Source of the DNA: Sedimentisphaera salicampi
Lineage (GTDB): Bacteria > Planctomycetota > Phycisphaerae > Sedimentisphaerales > Sedimentisphaeraceae
NCBI RefSeq assembly: GCF_002117005.1
Contig: NZ_CP021023.1
Span: 930,001 to 994,000, forward strand
DNA: 64,000 nt
Direction: 5' to 3'
The notes under the pieces are model-generated. The model worked only from the letters and a program-made list of their open reading frames with translations. It searched no databases and was not told the DNA's origin. The position numbers and the translations under genes were made by a program. Each line of letters starts with the position of its first letter. Position 1 is the first letter of the stretch. Below, one piece after another: positions 63,896 through 64,000 of this stretch.

Positions 63896-64000
63896 GACTT
63901 CCCGATACCCTGCTGCTGTATCAGCATACAATTTAAGGAACATCTTCAATCCGCCGGCTGTCCGCCGGAGGCGGAGAGGAATCGGAGCAATCGGAGGGAA

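Larger units (their letters stand above)
62758..64000. other. Repeat-rich, gene-poor region at the right end of the window
   Basis: I see no full gene. The region is built of short tandem and dispersed repeats listed separately: a 37-bp tandem unit, a 41-bp repeat in two places, an 81-bp repeat in two places enclosing an 80-bp-period array of GTGGGA palindromes, and a run of inverted repeats around CAGGTACCTG. At the far right end, another CCGCCGG/CCGCCGGAGGCGG palindromic stretch starts and is cut by the window edge. Confidence 0.7.

Overview
The window most likely comes from a planctomycete of the class Phycisphaerae, near the order Sedimentisphaerales. This is inferred from gene content and organisation, not from a database search. 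The supporting signs are a 16S rRNA gene that is not linked to 23S, several secreted sulfatases, LamG-type and FG-GAP/UnbV proteins, single dockerin-like C-terminal motifs, and an ECF sigma factor next to a FecR-like membrane protein.

Layout. 1-3.7 kb: minus-strand sugar-nucleotide genes (UDP-GlcNAc 6-dehydrogenase, cut by the window edge, and a UDP-glucuronate 4-epimerase-like enzyme) enclosing two tandem nucleotidyltransferase/HEPN toxin-antitoxin pairs. 4.0-8.3 kb: plus-strand rpsB, tsf, a gmhA-like isomerase and a secreted DUF4139 protein. 8.3-11.1 kb: a sulfatase and a NagZ-like glycosidase. 11.3-19.2 kb: mobile DNA. A 5.85-kb integrative element sits in an initiator tRNA gene. It is bounded by an 89-bp perfect direct repeat and carries a tyrosine integrase, an excisionase-like protein, an HUH replication initiator and decayed cargo. 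A class C-type group II intron is inserted at the terminator of the distal att copy. 19.4-31.8 kb: a large minus-strand locus with an ECF sigma factor, a FecR-like protein, three related LamG proteins and two sulfatases, which looks like a regulated system for handling sulfated polysaccharide. 32.0-38.0 kb: two clpP paralogues, nfnAB and dnaK, the last with a textbook sigma-54 promoter. 38.0-44.6 kb: an FG-GAP/UnbV protein, the lone 16S rRNA gene, GTP-dependent PEP carboxykinase and a small dockerin-motif protein. 44.8-51.1 kb: an arabinose operon (araD, araB, GH51 arabinofuranosidase, sulfatase). 51.2-54.5 kb: an orphan glycyl-radical-enzyme activase, a YqaA-like membrane protein, and a GHKL ATPase / STAS-like DUF4325 / truncated PIN trio. 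54.6-60.1 kb: response regulator, multi-PAS histidine kinase and periplasmic binding protein. 60.3-62.8 kb: hflK, hflC and a fumarase beta-subunit gene. 62.8-64.0 kb: gene-poor, repeat-rich DNA.

Together the genes suggest an anaerobic or facultative heterotroph that degrades sulfated polysaccharides. Sulfatases and GH51/GH3 enzymes release sugars, AraBD feeds arabinose into central metabolism, and NfnAB and PckG balance redox and carbon flow. The points most worth a second look are the tRNA-fMet element with its nested intron, the GHKL/DUF4325/PIN trio, the sigma-54 promoter of dnaK, the single dockerin-like C-terminal tag, and the repeat field at the right end.
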